A DNA stretch of 64,000 bases from JAAETI01 sp964195945 (GCA_964195945.1 CAXMRC010000090.1:1-64000); one strand, 5' to 3'; positions 17,028 to 26,557 are shown, counted from the first letter of the stretch. The notes: generated by a model not told the origin, from the letters alone. Numbers and translations: made by a program.

Positions 17028-17918
17028 GTGGTTTCGGAGATATTCGACTCGACTGCTTGGGAGCCGGTCGCCGGCTTCAATTTCACTGACATCACCTATC
17101 ACCGGGCGCACGACGTCGGTGCGGTCCGAGTTGCGTTCAATCGGCCCGAGGTCCGCAACGCTTTCCGGCCGCACACCGTCGATGAGCTCTTCACTGCGCT
17201 CGACCACGCCCGGATGACGTCGGACGTCGGTTGCGTGCTGCTCACCGGCAACGGTCCATCCCCAAAGGACGGCGGCTGGGCGTTCTGCTCAGGTGGCGAC
17301 CAACGAATCCGCGGTCGGGATGGTTACAAGTACGAAGGCGACGATGGAGTCGACGCGGCCAAACTAGGTCGTCTCCACATCCTCGAGGTGCAGCGCCTCA
17401 TCCGGTTCATGCCAAAGGTCGTGATAGCTGTCGTTCCCGGATGGGCTGTTGGTGGAGGGCACTCCCTTCATGTTGTTTGCGATCTCACATTGGCGTCCGA
17501 GGAACACGCTGTCTTCAAGCAGACAGACGCTGATGTGGCTAGCTTCGATGGCGGTTACGGTTCGGCGCTACTGGCACGCCAGGTCGGGCAGAAGAGGGCC
17601 AGGGAGATCTTCTTTCTCGGTCGTGACTACTCAGCCCAGGAAGCATTCGACATGGGCGCAGCGAATGCGGTCGTTCCGCACGTCGATTTGGAGAAAGTGG
17701 CGCTCGAATGGGCCACAGAGATTATGGCAAAGAGCCCGACGGCACAACGAATGCTGAAGTACGCGTTCAACCTTCCGGACGATGGTCTGGTCGGCCAGCA
17801 ATTGTTCGCAGGCGAAGCCACTCGATTGGCATATGGAACGGATGAGGCGCAAGAGGGTCGCGATGCTTTCTTGGAGAAGCGGAAGCAAGACTACCGCCAG
17901 TTCCCATGGCACTTCTAA
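17028..17918 (+). CDS. menB: 1,4-Dihydroxy-2-naphthoyl-CoA synthase
   Basis: 296 residues from GTG 17028, preceded by GGAGG with a 6-base spacer. A crotonase-fold enzyme that cyclises o-succinylbenzoyl-CoA. Features are FNRPEVRNAFRPHTVDEL, the oxyanion region FCSGGDQ and VVPGWAVGGGHSLHVVCDL, DADVASFDGGYGS with the conserved Asp, and the diagnostic C-terminus YRQFPWHF. It sits divergent from menE and 110 bases before menA. Confidence 0.95.
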   Translation: MVSEIFDSTAWEPVAGFNFTDITYHRAHDVGAVRVAFNRPEVRNAFRPHTVDELFTALDHARMTSDVGCVLLTGNGPSPKDGGWAFCSGGDQRIRGRDGYKYEGDDGVDAAKLGRLHILEVQRLIRFMPKVVIAVVPGWAVGGGHSLHVVCDLTLASEEHAVFKQTDADVASFDGGYGSALLARQVGQKRAREIFFLGRDYSAQEAFDMGAANAVVPHVDLEKVALEWATEIMAKSPTAQRMLKYAFNLPDDGLVGQQLFAGEATRLAYGTDEAQEGRDAFLEKRKQDYRQFPWHF

Positions 17919-17933
17919 GACCCCCCAACTCAT

Positions 17934-18012
17934 CGGGCCGACGTTCTGCGCAGCAGAACTCGAACCTGCCCGACCCACCGGGCCGAAGTTCTGCGCAGCA
18001 GAACTCGAACCT
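17934..18012 (+). repeat. Two direct copies of a palindromic repeat in the menA leader
   Basis: A 34-base unit occurs at 17934-17967 and again at 17979-18012 with one mismatch. Each contains the palindrome GTTCTGCGCAGCAGAAC followed by TCGAACCT. The related palindrome GACTTCTGC-AGA-GCAGAAGTC followed by GAACCTGCCC occurs at 50494-50518 in the mfd leader. A third small hairpin (CTCGCC-GCA-GGCGAG) ends three bases before the menA ATG. Confidence 0.8.
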
Positions 18013-18027
18013 CGCCGCAGGCGAGGC

Positions 18028-18906
18028 ATGATCCCTCCGCTTAGCTCGTGGGTATTGGCCGCACGACCGCCCACGCTGTGGGCTGCGGTCGCCCCGGTTC
18101 TAGTCGGGACTGCGATGGCCGCTCGCGCAGACGCCTTCCGGTGGGATGCGTTTGTTGTGACGATGGTTGCCGCGGTGCTCATCCAAGTCGGCGTAAACCT
18201 GGCCAACGATGTCGCAGACGGGACCCGCGGCACCGATGAGCACCGGATCGGGCCGACCCGGGCGGTTGCGTCGGGATTGATAGCTCCACGACAGATGTGG
18301 TTTGGCATCGCATGGGCGTTTGGTCTGGCCGCGGTAGCCGGGCTCTATCTCATAGAGCTTGGCGGACCTTGGATTCTGGTTATCGGAATCGCATCGATCA
18401 TTGCCGCGCTTGGCTACACCAACGGCCCGATCCCTTATGGCTACTACGGATTGGGGGAGATCTTCGTGTTCGTCTTCTTTGGTCTCGTCGCGACGGCCGG
18501 AACCCGGTTTGTATTCGATCGGTCGGTTGAGGGGGGAACCTGGGTCGGTGGTGTCGCCATGGGTCTTTTGGCGAGTGCCATTCTCCTGGCGAACAATGTG
18601 CGAGACATCGATACCGATAGGCAGTCAGGGAAGCGCACCCTGGCAGTGATACTGGGCCGTCGCACCGGAGTAATGCTGTATGCATTCTGTGTCGTTGGAG
18701 CCTTGCTCGCCCCTGCAGTTGGGGTGGTGGCTGATTTGCTGCCGGTGGGCACACTTTTGACCCTTGCTGCGCTCCCTCTAGCTCTGCCTATGATTCGAAC
18801 GCTGCATATCCAGCGCAGCGGACCACCTTTGATTGGGGTACTCAAGGGCACCGCACGGTTGCAGATCGTCGCTGGTGTCCTCCTTGCCGCAGGAATCCTC
18901 GTCTGA
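18028..18906 (+). CDS. menA: 1,4-Dihydroxy-2-naphthoate polyprenyltransferase
   Basis: 292 residues, eight to nine membrane helices, UbiA superfamily. Two Asp-rich motifs bind the prenyl diphosphate through magnesium: NLANDVADGTRGTDE and NNVRDIDTDRQSGKRTLAV. It attaches the isoprenoid tail in menaquinone synthesis. ATG 18028 is chosen because homology starts at once. The open frame upstream only translates the palindromic repeats. No good ribosome-binding site is seen other than GCGAGGC. Confidence 0.92.
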   Translation: MIPPLSSWVLAARPPTLWAAVAPVLVGTAMAARADAFRWDAFVVTMVAAVLIQVGVNLANDVADGTRGTDEHRIGPTRAVASGLIAPRQMWFGIAWAFGLAAVAGLYLIELGGPWILVIGIASIIAALGYTNGPIPYGYYGLGEIFVFVFFGLVATAGTRFVFDRSVEGGTWVGGVAMGLLASAILLANNVRDIDTDRQSGKRTLAVILGRRTGVMLYAFCVVGALLAPAVGVVADLLPVGTLLTLAALPLALPMIRTLHIQRSGPPLIGVLKGTARLQIVAGVLLAAGILV

Positions 18907-18952
18907 CGAATTCCCTCCTATTCTCTCCAGAAACAAACCACGAGGAGCAACA

Positions 18953-19309
18953 ATGAAACTCTTGCCGCTCGTCTATGTCACCGACATGGCCGGCTCCATC
19001 GATTTCTATTCAAAGCTGCTACCGGCGTCATCGATCGTGACCACCTCGCCATATTGGACCGAGTTGCAGGTCGGCAATGCAACGCTCGCTCTCCACATCG
19101 CAGGCTCCGTCGATCACACCTCCGATGGCATGGGTCTCGGGTTCGATGCGGCTACGCCTCTCGAAGAGGTCGTGGAGCAACTGGCGGACGCGGGAATCGA
19201 GCCTTCGGGCGAAATCTGTGCGCAGCCTTTTGGACGTTCGCTGACGGTCCAAGACCCAGATGGTCTTGTCATCCAGATCAATGAGCACTCCGCTCCACCG
19301 GCCGGCTAA
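18953..19309 (+). CDS. VOC-family (glyoxalase/bleomycin-resistance fold) protein
   Basis: 118 residues with GAGGAG five bases before ATG 18953. The paired beta-alpha-beta-beta-beta units of the vicinal oxygen chelate fold are visible (LPLVYVTDMAGSIDFYSKLL, then ALHIAG, and LTVQDPDGLVIQINE with a candidate metal Glu). Substrate unknown. It lies between menA and the exporter ATPase and may be co-transcribed with menA. Confidence 0.85.
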   Translation: MKLLPLVYVTDMAGSIDFYSKLLPASSIVTTSPYWTELQVGNATLALHIAGSVDHTSDGMGLGFDAATPLEEVVEQLADAGIEPSGEICAQPFGRSLTVQDPDGLVIQINEHSAPPAG

Positions 19310-19352
19310 TCACACTCAATCGGGTCGTACCCCACTGCTAGGTTTGCTAACT

Positions 19353-20276
19353 ATGACTGAGCCGCTTGTCCGCGCCTCCAATCTCACCAAACGGTTTGAC
19401 GACTTCGTTGCCGTCGATTCGGTCGACTTCACAGTGACTCCCGGTGAAGTGTTCGGGTTCCTTGGTCCAAACGGGGCAGGGAAGAGCTCGACCATGAAGA
19501 TGATCGGGGCGGTCTCGCCTGTGACGGAAGGGTCGCTGAGTGTTTTCGGACTCGATCCTGACGCTGATGGAGCCACGATCCGGGCGCGCCTCGGAGTGGT
19601 TCCTCAAGACAACCTGCTCGACACGGAGTTGACGGTCTTTGAGAATCTGTTCATCTACGGTCGTTACTTCGATCTGCCCAAGTCGGTCATCAAGGAACGG
19701 ATTGATGAGCTTCTCGGCTTCGCTCAACTCGAGGAGCGACGCAACGACCTGGTTGAGCCGCTGTCCGGTGGTATGAAGCGACGCCTCACCATTGCTCGGG
19801 CCCTGATCAATCAGCCGGATTTGATGCTGCTCGACGAGCCAACCACCGGGCTGGATCCGCAGGCGCGCCATGCGCTTTGGGACAGGCTGTACCGGCTCAA
19901 GCAGCAGGGGGTAACCCTGATCATTACCACCCACTACATGGATGAAGCGGAGCAGCTGTGTGATCGTCTTGTGGTGATGGACAAGGGCAAGATCGTCGCC
20001 GAGGGCTCGCCGCGGGATCTCATCGAACGATATGCGACCCGCGATGTCGTGGAGTTGCGTTTCCCCGTTGGGCGCAGCCCCGACGAGAAGAATCTCTCTG
20101 ATCTGGCCAGGCGCATCGAGCCGCTCCCCGACCGCACGCTGTTGTACACAGACGACGCCGACCAGACCTTGCATGATCTCAGCGAGCGGCCGTTTGAGAT
20201 CGAGAGCACGATCGTTCGCCGTGCCTCGCTGGAAGATGTATTTCTGCGTCTCACCGGCCGGACTCTGGTCGACTGA
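19353..20276 (+). CDS. ABC-2 exporter ATPase (DrrA-like)
   Basis: 307 residues. Walker A GPNGAGKSSTMKM, Q-loop VPQDNLLDTELTVFENL, signature LSGGMKRRLTIARAL, Walker B LMLLDEPTTGLDP and switch His TTHYMDEAEQ. The C-terminal ~80 residues match the DrrA/NodI-type extension ending in SLEDVFLRLTGR. It drives export through the two permeases encoded directly downstream, with TGATG coupling to the first. Confidence 0.92.
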   Translation: MTEPLVRASNLTKRFDDFVAVDSVDFTVTPGEVFGFLGPNGAGKSSTMKMIGAVSPVTEGSLSVFGLDPDADGATIRARLGVVPQDNLLDTELTVFENLFIYGRYFDLPKSVIKERIDELLGFAQLEERRNDLVEPLSGGMKRRLTIARALINQPDLMLLDEPTTGLDPQARHALWDRLYRLKQQGVTLIITTHYMDEAEQLCDRLVVMDKGKIVAEGSPRDLIERYATRDVVELRFPVGRSPDEKNLSDLARRIEPLPDRTLLYTDDADQTLHDLSERPFEIESTIVRRASLEDVFLRLTGRTLVD

Positions 20277-21052
20277 TGGCCGTTCCCGGTTCTCTGCTGG
20301 TCGTCGAGCGCCACGCCCGTGTCTATCGACGCACGTGGCGCGGTTCGGTGATCAGTACGTTCATGAACCCGATCTTGTATCTGTTGGCAATGGGTCTCGG
20401 GTTGGGGAGCCTGGTGGATGAGGGTGGCGGGACCACCCAATTGGACTTCGACTACCTCACGTACCTGGCCCCTGGTCTATTGGCCGCGGCGACGATGATG
20501 ACCGCCGCCGGCGAGTCGTTGTATCCAGTCATGGCGGGCATGAAGTGGAACAAGTACTACAGCGACGCTCTATCCACACCAGTCTCGACACGGGACTTGG
20601 TCATCGGCCACTTTGGCTGGCTTACGTTACGAATCCTGTTCACTGCCGTCGTGTTCACAGGCGTGATGGTCGTGTTCGGCACGATCAGCATTTCCTCGGC
20701 ATTGCTCGTAATTCCCCCTGCCGTTCTCGCAGGGCTGGCCTTTGCGGGGCCTGTGACGGCCTATGCAGCACAGCTGGAGAAAGAGACCGGCCTTTCTGCG
20801 GTATTTCGTTTCGTGATCACTCCCCTTTTCTTGTTCTCGGGAACATTCTTTCCGATCGATCAACTGCCGGATTGGATGGAGCCCGTTGCCTATGTCACCC
20901 CGCTCTGGCACGGCGTCGAGGTCACGAGGGCTGCTGCCTTGGGCATCGATTCGGTACTACATCCGGCCATCCATATTGCGGTGATGGTGGCGTTCTTGTT
21001 GGTCGGGGCCGTAATCGCCGATCGCCTCTTTCACAAGAGGCTGATCGTATGA
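20276..21052 (+). CDS. ABC-2 type exporter permease, first subunit
   Basis: 258 residues and six membrane helices. The N-terminal amphipathic start (VVERHARVYRRTWRGSVISTFMNPILYLLAMGLGLG) and the C-terminal ATPLFLFSGTFFPIDQLPDW-like block (here ITPLFLFSGTFFPIDQLP, then PLWHGVEVTRAA) are hallmarks of DrrB/NodJ permeases. Overlaps the ATPase stop by one base and the next permease by four (ATGA). The pair would form a heterodimer. Confidence 0.92.
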   Translation: MAVPGSLLVVERHARVYRRTWRGSVISTFMNPILYLLAMGLGLGSLVDEGGGTTQLDFDYLTYLAPGLLAAATMMTAAGESLYPVMAGMKWNKYYSDALSTPVSTRDLVIGHFGWLTLRILFTAVVFTGVMVVFGTISISSALLVIPPAVLAGLAFAGPVTAYAAQLEKETGLSAVFRFVITPLFLFSGTFFPIDQLPDWMEPVAYVTPLWHGVEVTRAAALGIDSVLHPAIHIAVMVAFLLVGAVIADRLFHKRLIV

Positions 21053-21858
21053 CAAGGACCACCCTCACCAGGCGGATCTTGCCTCCCTCCGTTGGTCGAA
21101 TTCGCGCTCGATACGTTCTCGAGCGCAATGTGCTGGTCTACCGTCGGCTGTGGTTGATCGTGTTCTCTGGATTCTTCGAGCCGGTCTTTTACCTGTTTTC
21201 GATAGGCGTTGGCATCAGCAAGCTTGTCGGCAACGTAACTGGACCCAATGGAGAGTTGGTCGAATACACGGCGTTCGTCGCGCCTGCACTACTCGCTGCG
21301 TCTGCAATGAACGGTGCCGTGTTCGAATCAACAATGAACATCTTCTACAAGCTGAAGTGGGCCAAAACGTACGACGGGATGTTGGCCGCGCCGCTCAGCG
21401 TTTGGGACATCGCCATCGGCGAGATCACGTGGTCTCAGATCCGGGGTGGTCTCTATGCCGCCGCCTTCTTGCTGGTCGCACTTGTCATGGGTCTGCTTCA
21501 GTCGTGGTGGGCAATCTTGGCGCTGCCGGCGGCTCTACTGATTGGTGTGGCGTTTGGTGCTGCCGGTTTTGCAACAACAACGTTCCTGAAGAGCTGGCAA
21601 GACTTTGATCTGATCACTCTGGTAACAATGCCGTTGTTCCTGTTCTCGGCAACGTTCTACCCGCTCGATGTCTATCCGCCGGTGCTGCAAGCGATCGCAC
21701 AGATCTCACCGCTCTATCACGGTGTGGAGATTATTAGAGCGCTAACTCTTGGCGCTGTAGATGGCTCGATCTTCATCCACATCGCATTCCTGGTGGTGAT
21801 GACCGTTGTCGGCCTCACGATCACTGCTCGCCGCTTGGAGCGGCTGCTCAAGGCCTAA
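21049..21858 (+). CDS. ABC-2 type exporter permease, second subunit
   Basis: 269 residues, six membrane helices, paralogous to the upstream permease (VLERNVLVYRRLWLIVFSGFFEPVFYL; LVTMPLFLFSATFYPLDVYP; SPLYHGVEIIRALTLG). ATG 21049 overlaps the preceding stop. Substrate cannot be deduced; a location inside the menaquinone region hints at a lipid-like substrate, but this is only positional. Confidence 0.92.
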   Translation: MTRTTLTRRILPPSVGRIRARYVLERNVLVYRRLWLIVFSGFFEPVFYLFSIGVGISKLVGNVTGPNGELVEYTAFVAPALLAASAMNGAVFESTMNIFYKLKWAKTYDGMLAAPLSVWDIAIGEITWSQIRGGLYAAAFLLVALVMGLLQSWWAILALPAALLIGVAFGAAGFATTTFLKSWQDFDLITLVTMPLFLFSATFYPLDVYPPVLQAIAQISPLYHGVEIIRALTLGAVDGSIFIHIAFLVVMTVVGLTITARRLERLLKA

Positions 21859-21860
21859 TG

Positions 21861-21913
21861 CGCGTCTGGCGTCCGTGAGCGCCTTATACCGTGGTGGTGG
21901 ACGCCAGACTGCG
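21861..21913. repeat. Long hairpin repeat, copy 1 (degenerate)
   Basis: Between the exporter operon and menD. The perfect 11-base stem GTCTGGCGTCC (21864-21874) pairs with 21899-21909. The sequence of the left arm and centre, including GTGAGCGCCTTATACCGTG, equals the copies at 38029-38070 and 39012-39053. The inner right arm is altered (GTGGTG in place of CTCACG), so the inner stem is lost. Confidence 0.85.
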
Positions 21914-21948
21914 TTCCTTCCGCACGATACCGGTAACCTCTGTCTTCG

Positions 21949-23643
21949 ATGTCAGAACCCAACCGCTCATTCGCTTCAGCACTAGCCTCCAATCTTGCCG
22001 ACCTAGGTGTCGAGCATGTGTGTATTTCTCCGGGTTCACGTAACACCCCGCTCATCGCTGGTTTCGCAGCTGAGCCCCGGATCAGAAAGTGGCCGTTGCT
22101 CGACGAGCGGTCTGCCGGCTTCTTTGCAATCGGACTAGCGCGGTCCACCGGCAAACCGGTTGCGCTCGCCTGCACCTCCGGTACAGCAGCAGCCGAATAT
22201 CACCCCGCCGTTGTCGAAGCCAGCCAAAGCGAAGTGCCATTGCTCGTGATGACCGCAGACCGACCCGAGGAACTCCGCAACGTTGGAGCCCCCCAGACGA
22301 TCGACCAACTCTCCCTATACGGATCTTCGCCACGACTGTTCATCGACGCCCCGACCCCGGACGCAGCAACGACAGCGCAGAGCGCTGCCGATCTAGCCAG
22401 CAAGGCCTGGACCGCGGCGACCAGCGGTACTCCTGGCCCGGTCCACCTCAACCTGCCGTTTCGAGAACCTCTGCTCACCGCCGGCAACATCCAGCAGTCC
22501 GGGCATATGCAGCCAATATTTGCACAGAATTCCGAACCGCTCCAGCTGACAACGATTGCAAAACAACTCAACGGTCGCAGGGGGATAATCGTTGCCGGTC
22601 GGACCAACGACCGTGACTTTGCACAGGCATGCAGCGAACTGGCCGCGGCATTGATGTGGCCCATCTTCGCCGACCCGCTCTCCGGTCTTCGCCACGGAGA
22701 CCACCATCTCGACAGGGTGCTGGCGTATGGCGACTCGCTCGCCGCCGCAGGAGCACTCGACCGGCTGCAACCAGAGATTGCTCTTCGCTTCGGGCCGGTT
22801 CCCACATCGAAACCGACATGGAAGTGGCTGGAAGATCACGCCGAGATCGATCAGATCCTTGTCGATCTCGAGACACGAGACGCTACCCACAGCGCAACAA
22901 CCACCCTCGCGTTGCCGCCTACCGCCGCTGCAGTTGCCTTGACCGATGGCGTTAGCGAACCAGCCCCACTGGACTGGGCAAAGGAGTGGGCGGCGCTCGA
23001 CGACCTGGCGGGGCAAACAATCGTCGCTGCCTTGCAACCGGCACCGTTCCCGAACGAGCCATCCATCGCACAGACGGTGCTGGCGAGTGCACCCCCAGGT
23101 GCAATCGTGACTGTCGGCTCATCGATGCCAATACGTGACGTCGATGCGTTCGGCGGCAAGTCTCCCTCGCAGATTCGGATCCTTGGCAATCGAGGAAGCA
23201 ACGGAATTGACGGCATCGTTTCAGCCGCAATTGGTGCCGCGGCCAGCGGCGCCCCGTCCATCGCCATCATCGGCGATGTTTCGCTATTTCACGACATCAA
23301 CTCACTGGGGACGGCGGCGCAGCTCGACCTGCCTGTAACGATCGTGGTCGTCAACAACGACGGCGGCGGGATCTTCCACTTCCTCCCACAACATGACCCA
23401 AGCGTCCTGCCCACCGCGGCATTCGAGAGCTTCCTGGCAACTCCACACGGGACCGACTTCGTCCCTATCGCCACCGCCTTTGGGCTCGATACACACAACA
23501 TCAATGATCAAGCCGAACTGGCTCAGTTGCTGGCAACACCTGGCGACAAGGCGAGACTCATTCAGCTGCGGACAGACCGCGACCAGAACCTAGAACTCCA
23601 TCGCACAGTGTCGGCAGCTGTCAAGAGGGCCATCGTCGGCTAA
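21949..23643 (+). CDS. menD: 2-Succinyl-5-enolpyruvyl-6-hydroxy-3-cyclohexene-1-carboxylate synthase
   Basis: 564 residues, full-length thiamine-diphosphate enzyme that condenses 2-oxoglutarate with isochorismate. Motifs: CISPGSRNTPLIAGFA and the catalytic Glu region near GTAAAEYHPAVVEAS in the N-terminal domain, TADRPEELRNVGAPQTIDQ, and the ThDP/Mg block GDVSLFHDINSLGTA with VVNNDGGGIFHFLPQ. It converges with menF with a four-base overlap. Confidence 0.95.
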   Translation: MSEPNRSFASALASNLADLGVEHVCISPGSRNTPLIAGFAAEPRIRKWPLLDERSAGFFAIGLARSTGKPVALACTSGTAAAEYHPAVVEASQSEVPLLVMTADRPEELRNVGAPQTIDQLSLYGSSPRLFIDAPTPDAATTAQSAADLASKAWTAATSGTPGPVHLNLPFREPLLTAGNIQQSGHMQPIFAQNSEPLQLTTIAKQLNGRRGIIVAGRTNDRDFAQACSELAAALMWPIFADPLSGLRHGDHHLDRVLAYGDSLAAAGALDRLQPEIALRFGPVPTSKPTWKWLEDHAEIDQILVDLETRDATHSATTTLALPPTAAAVALTDGVSEPAPLDWAKEWAALDDLAGQTIVAALQPAPFPNEPSIAQTVLASAPPGAIVTVGSSMPIRDVDAFGGKSPSQIRILGNRGSNGIDGIVSAAIGAAASGAPSIAIIGDVSLFHDINSLGTAAQLDLPVTIVVVNNDGGGIFHFLPQHDPSVLPTAAFESFLATPHGTDFVPIATAFGLDTHNINDQAELAQLLATPGDKARLIQLRTDRDQNLELHRTVSAAVKRAIVG

Positions 23644-24980
23644 GTCGCAGCAAGAAGAGTTAGCAGCGGCTGGAATTTCAAACGGGTCTCGAGAAGCTCG
23701 GCGGCTGGGTCGGACTGCGAGACGATCCCGTTCCCGGCGTACAGCCGCGAGGTCACGCCGCTCACGAGGGCACACCGCAAAGCCAGCGCAACCTGCGCCC
23801 CACCGGCCGGATTCACCCAGCCGATGCCGCCGGAGTACCAACCGCGATCTATACCTTCGACCTTGTCGATGAAGGCCAGCGCTTCGGCTCGTGGCGTTCC
23901 ACCAACAGCAGGTGTCGGATGAATCGACGCAAGGACATCAAACGTCGAGACCCCCTCCCGCAGGGTTCCCTCGATATCTGTCGATAGGTGCTGAACGGTC
24001 GCCATCCGGCGCAACGTCGGGCCGACGGGGTATTCAAGGCGATCGGTGAGGTGGGTCAACCGGGCTACCAGATCATCGACGACAATCGAGTGCTCGCCTC
24101 TGTCCTTGGCACTGGCCAGGAGCGCCTCGCCGACTGCGACATCGTCGTCGCCTTTGCCTCGTCGCGCCGAGCCTGCGAGAGGATTGACCCAGATCTCTCT
24201 GTCCCGCTGCGCCAGCAGCAACTCTGGGCTGGCCCCAACAAACGCTGACTCGTCGACAACGGCGGCATAGATGTAACACGACGGATTCGCGATGCCGAGG
24301 TGGTGCACCAGTCCGAATGGATCGGTCGGCCTTTCCGAGAGAACCTGCACAGAGCGGGCCAACACGACTTTCTCAAAAGAACTTTCCGCGATTGCGCCAA
24401 CGGCTTCCGCGACTTCCGATTGCCACTCCACGGTCGACGGGACTGACTCAACAGTATGCACCCCCGGGTCTGGTGGCGGCGGGTCTTCCAGAGCCACCAG
24501 ATTGGAGAGCACGTCGATCAACGGTGCCGCTTTGGCACCAGGAGGAAGGGCGACTACCAGCCTCGTTTCTGCGCCCTCTTTGACCACAGTCACACTTGGA
24601 AGGACAGCATCCGCCGCTCCGAACCCATCCCACTCCGGTCCTGCGGGACCTTGCGGGTTAAACGAGAACCCCAGGGTGATCCGCGAGCCCGGTGCCAGCG
24701 GCGGCAGTTGAGCGAGCTGTGTTTCGAGGCTGGCGAACCGGTCGATACCCGCTGCCCCAAAACTGAGGGCAACGCCAAGGCTGGACACTTCATCACCGGC
24801 CGGGGTACTGAAGTAAGAACTCCTCCCAAACAGCGGGGAACCTGCCCGTACCAGTGCCGACGGCTCGCATTCGACAGCAACAGATGCGGTCCGCAACTGC
24901 GAAGAATCCGCACCGAGCTGTTCCATCAGCTCCGACAATTGAGTATCAGTAAAAAGCACGAGGCACGATGGTAGCGCCAC
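23640..24980 (-). CDS. menF: Isochorismate synthase
   Basis: About 446 residues from GTG 24980, just after the upstream hydrolase stop. Chorismate-binding fold: EKVVLARSVQV with the general-base Lys, GASPELLL, PLAGSARRGKGDDD, HPTPAVGGTPR, GWYSGGIGWVN and LYAGNGIV. The pairing with menD supports isochorismate synthase for menaquinone rather than a salicylate or anthranilate enzyme. The exact start is uncertain because no ribosome-binding site stands out. Confidence 0.9.
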   Translation of the reverse strand: MALPSCLVLFTDTQLSELMEQLGADSSQLRTASVAVECEPSALVRAGSPLFGRSSYFSTPAGDEVSSLGVALSFGAAGIDRFASLETQLAQLPPLAPGSRITLGFSFNPQGPAGPEWDGFGAADAVLPSVTVVKEGAETRLVVALPPGAKAAPLIDVLSNLVALEDPPPPDPGVHTVESVPSTVEWQSEVAEAVGAIAESSFEKVVLARSVQVLSERPTDPFGLVHHLGIANPSCYIYAAVVDESAFVGASPELLLAQRDREIWVNPLAGSARRGKGDDDVAVGEALLASAKDRGEHSIVVDDLVARLTHLTDRLEYPVGPTLRRMATVQHLSTDIEGTLREGVSTFDVLASIHPTPAVGGTPRAEALAFIDKVEGIDRGWYSGGIGWVNPAGGAQVALALRCALVSGVTSRLYAGNGIVSQSDPAAELLETRLKFQPLLTLLAAT

Positions 24981-24982
24981 GC

Positions 24983-25837
24983 TCAACGAAGCCGACCAAT
25001 GAGCTCGCTGACCCGTTCCGCCACGAGTTGCGGGCGTTCCATCCATAGGAAGTGTGACGTACCCGGTACGACCTCGGAGATGGCCTGCGGCATCCTCCCC
25101 ACGAGTTCGCTGAGGAACGGTTCTTGGTGCGTGGTCGAGTATTCGCCGGCGAGAACCAACGCAGGAACGTCGATCTCCCCTAGTCGGTCCCAGGCACGAT
25201 GATCGGTAGCCGCGGTGAAGAACTCGGCCTCAGAATCGCGTGCACACTTGAGTACCACTTCCACACCGTCATCGCGGAGTCCGCCTTTGACGTAGGCGCT
25301 CATTGCCCGATGCTCCCACCCGGCGAACGCTGGCTTGGAGATCCAATTCTCGAACGCAGCTTCTCTGCTGGCGAAACGGTCACGGCGCCGCCGCGCCGAG
25401 GTAGCCATCGGGTTGTCGGGGAACCGCCCATACGGCGGAGCGAACACAATCGGCTCGATGAGTACTAGGCCGGCAAATGTGCCGGGGCTGTCCAATTCCG
25501 CAAGCATAAGAGCCGTGGCGCCAGCAGAATGACCGACGCCGATGACCGGATCGGCGTCTGTAGTTAGCTCAACGATGTCACGGCCGACGTCCCACCAATC
25601 GAAGGGTGGCTCGGGAATGCCGGAGTCGCCATGTGCGCGTAGGTCGATCGCAATCGCCCTGAAATCGGTGCCAGTACCGCGAAGGTCCTCGACGACTGGT
25701 TCGCATAGCTCTTTGCAGAAGCCGGTCGCGTGGACCAAGACGACAAGCGGCGAGGCATCGCCGCCACCCCACATGGAATAGGCGATCTCGACCCCATCCC
25801 TGGCAACAAGTGAGTTGATTGCATCAGACTGGCGCAC
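24983..25837 (-). CDS. Alpha/beta hydrolase, possible MenH
   Basis: 284 residues. Alpha/beta hydrolase fold with oxyanion HATGFCKELCEP, DLRAHGDSG, nucleophile Ser in GVGHSAGATA, and the catalytic His in VPGTSHFLWMERP; the acid is likely the Asp or Glu of VLAGEYSTTH. It is directly upstream of and nearly fused to menF (2-base gap), so it may supply the MenH step that removes pyruvate from SEPHCHC. The sequence is not diagnostic for MenH, and a generic esterase is the alternative. Confidence 0.8.
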   Translation of the reverse strand: MRQSDAINSLVARDGVEIAYSMWGGGDASPLVVLVHATGFCKELCEPVVEDLRGTGTDFRAIAIDLRAHGDSGIPEPPFDWWDVGRDIVELTTDADPVIGVGHSAGATALMLAELDSPGTFAGLVLIEPIVFAPPYGRFPDNPMATSARRRRDRFASREAAFENWISKPAFAGWEHRAMSAYVKGGLRDDGVEVVLKCARDSEAEFFTAATDHRAWDRLGEIDVPALVLAGEYSTTHQEPFLSELVGRMPQAISEVVPGTSHFLWMERPQLVAERVSELIGRLR

Positions 25838-25847
25838 GGTGGAGCTA

Positions 25848-26456
25848 CTACTCGCCGTCGTCGAGCCGCCAGGTCAAGTTGGTGTCAACCTTGACTACTC
25901 CATCGAGACGTCGACCAAGCTCGGCCAACAATCGCGCCTCGTTACGGGTACCGATCTCACCGCTGAATGTGACAACGCCGTTGGAGACATCGACCGATAT
26001 ATCGTCAGGATCCACGAACAACACCCGTCGCAGCAGGTCCTCCCTGATCTCATCCTCGATGATCTCGTCGGGGCGAGTGAATGCCGCCACTACGTCAAGG
26101 CGAGAGATGATCCCCAGACTCTTCCCGTCGGCATCAGTCACCGGAAGTCGGTTGACATCGTTGATGACCATGGTGCGAGCAGCCTCCGCAACAGTTGCAT
26201 CTGGTGCGATCGTCAAGACCGATCGGTGCATCACCTGTTCGACCCGTTCCACCGGTTGTGGGTCTTCCGCCTCTTCACGAGCCACCTCGAGTCGGAGAAA
26301 GTCAGCTTCGGTGATGATGCCGACGACACGCGAATCCTCATCACAGACAGGCAGGCCACTTACCTTATTGCGGACCATGAGACGAGCTGCAGCCTTGATA
26401 GGTGTCTCCGGCGACGCAGTGATGACATCTGCGGTCATCAGATCAACTACACGCAT
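25848..26456 (-). CDS. CBS-pair and BON domain protein
   Basis: 202 residues from ATG 26456, preceded by GGAGGAG with an 8-base spacer. Two CBS motifs bind adenine nucleotides (MRVVDLMTADVITASPETPI, then VEQVMHRSVLTIAPDATV). The C-terminal BON domain (residues ~137-200, RRVLFVDPDDISVDVSNGVVTFSGEIGTR) is normally a membrane- or ligand-contacting module. Such proteins sense energy charge. The N-terminal frame is open further upstream, but the ribosome-binding site fixes the start. Ten bases separate it from the hydrolase gene. Confidence 0.9.
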   Translation of the reverse strand: MRVVDLMTADVITASPETPIKAAARLMVRNKVSGLPVCDEDSRVVGIITEADFLRLEVAREEAEDPQPVERVEQVMHRSVLTIAPDATVAEAARTMVINDVNRLPVTDADGKSLGIISRLDVVAAFTRPDEIIEDEIREDLLRRVLFVDPDDISVDVSNGVVTFSGEIGTRNEARLLAELGRRLDGVVKVDTNLTWRLDDGE

Positions 26457-26557
26457 ACGCTGCGCTCCTCCAATTGTGTGTATGACCCATTGTGGCAGCC
26501 CGTTGTCGACAAGGCAGCCCAACACGGGCATATTTCGAGTTGATTCTCCTAGGCCGC

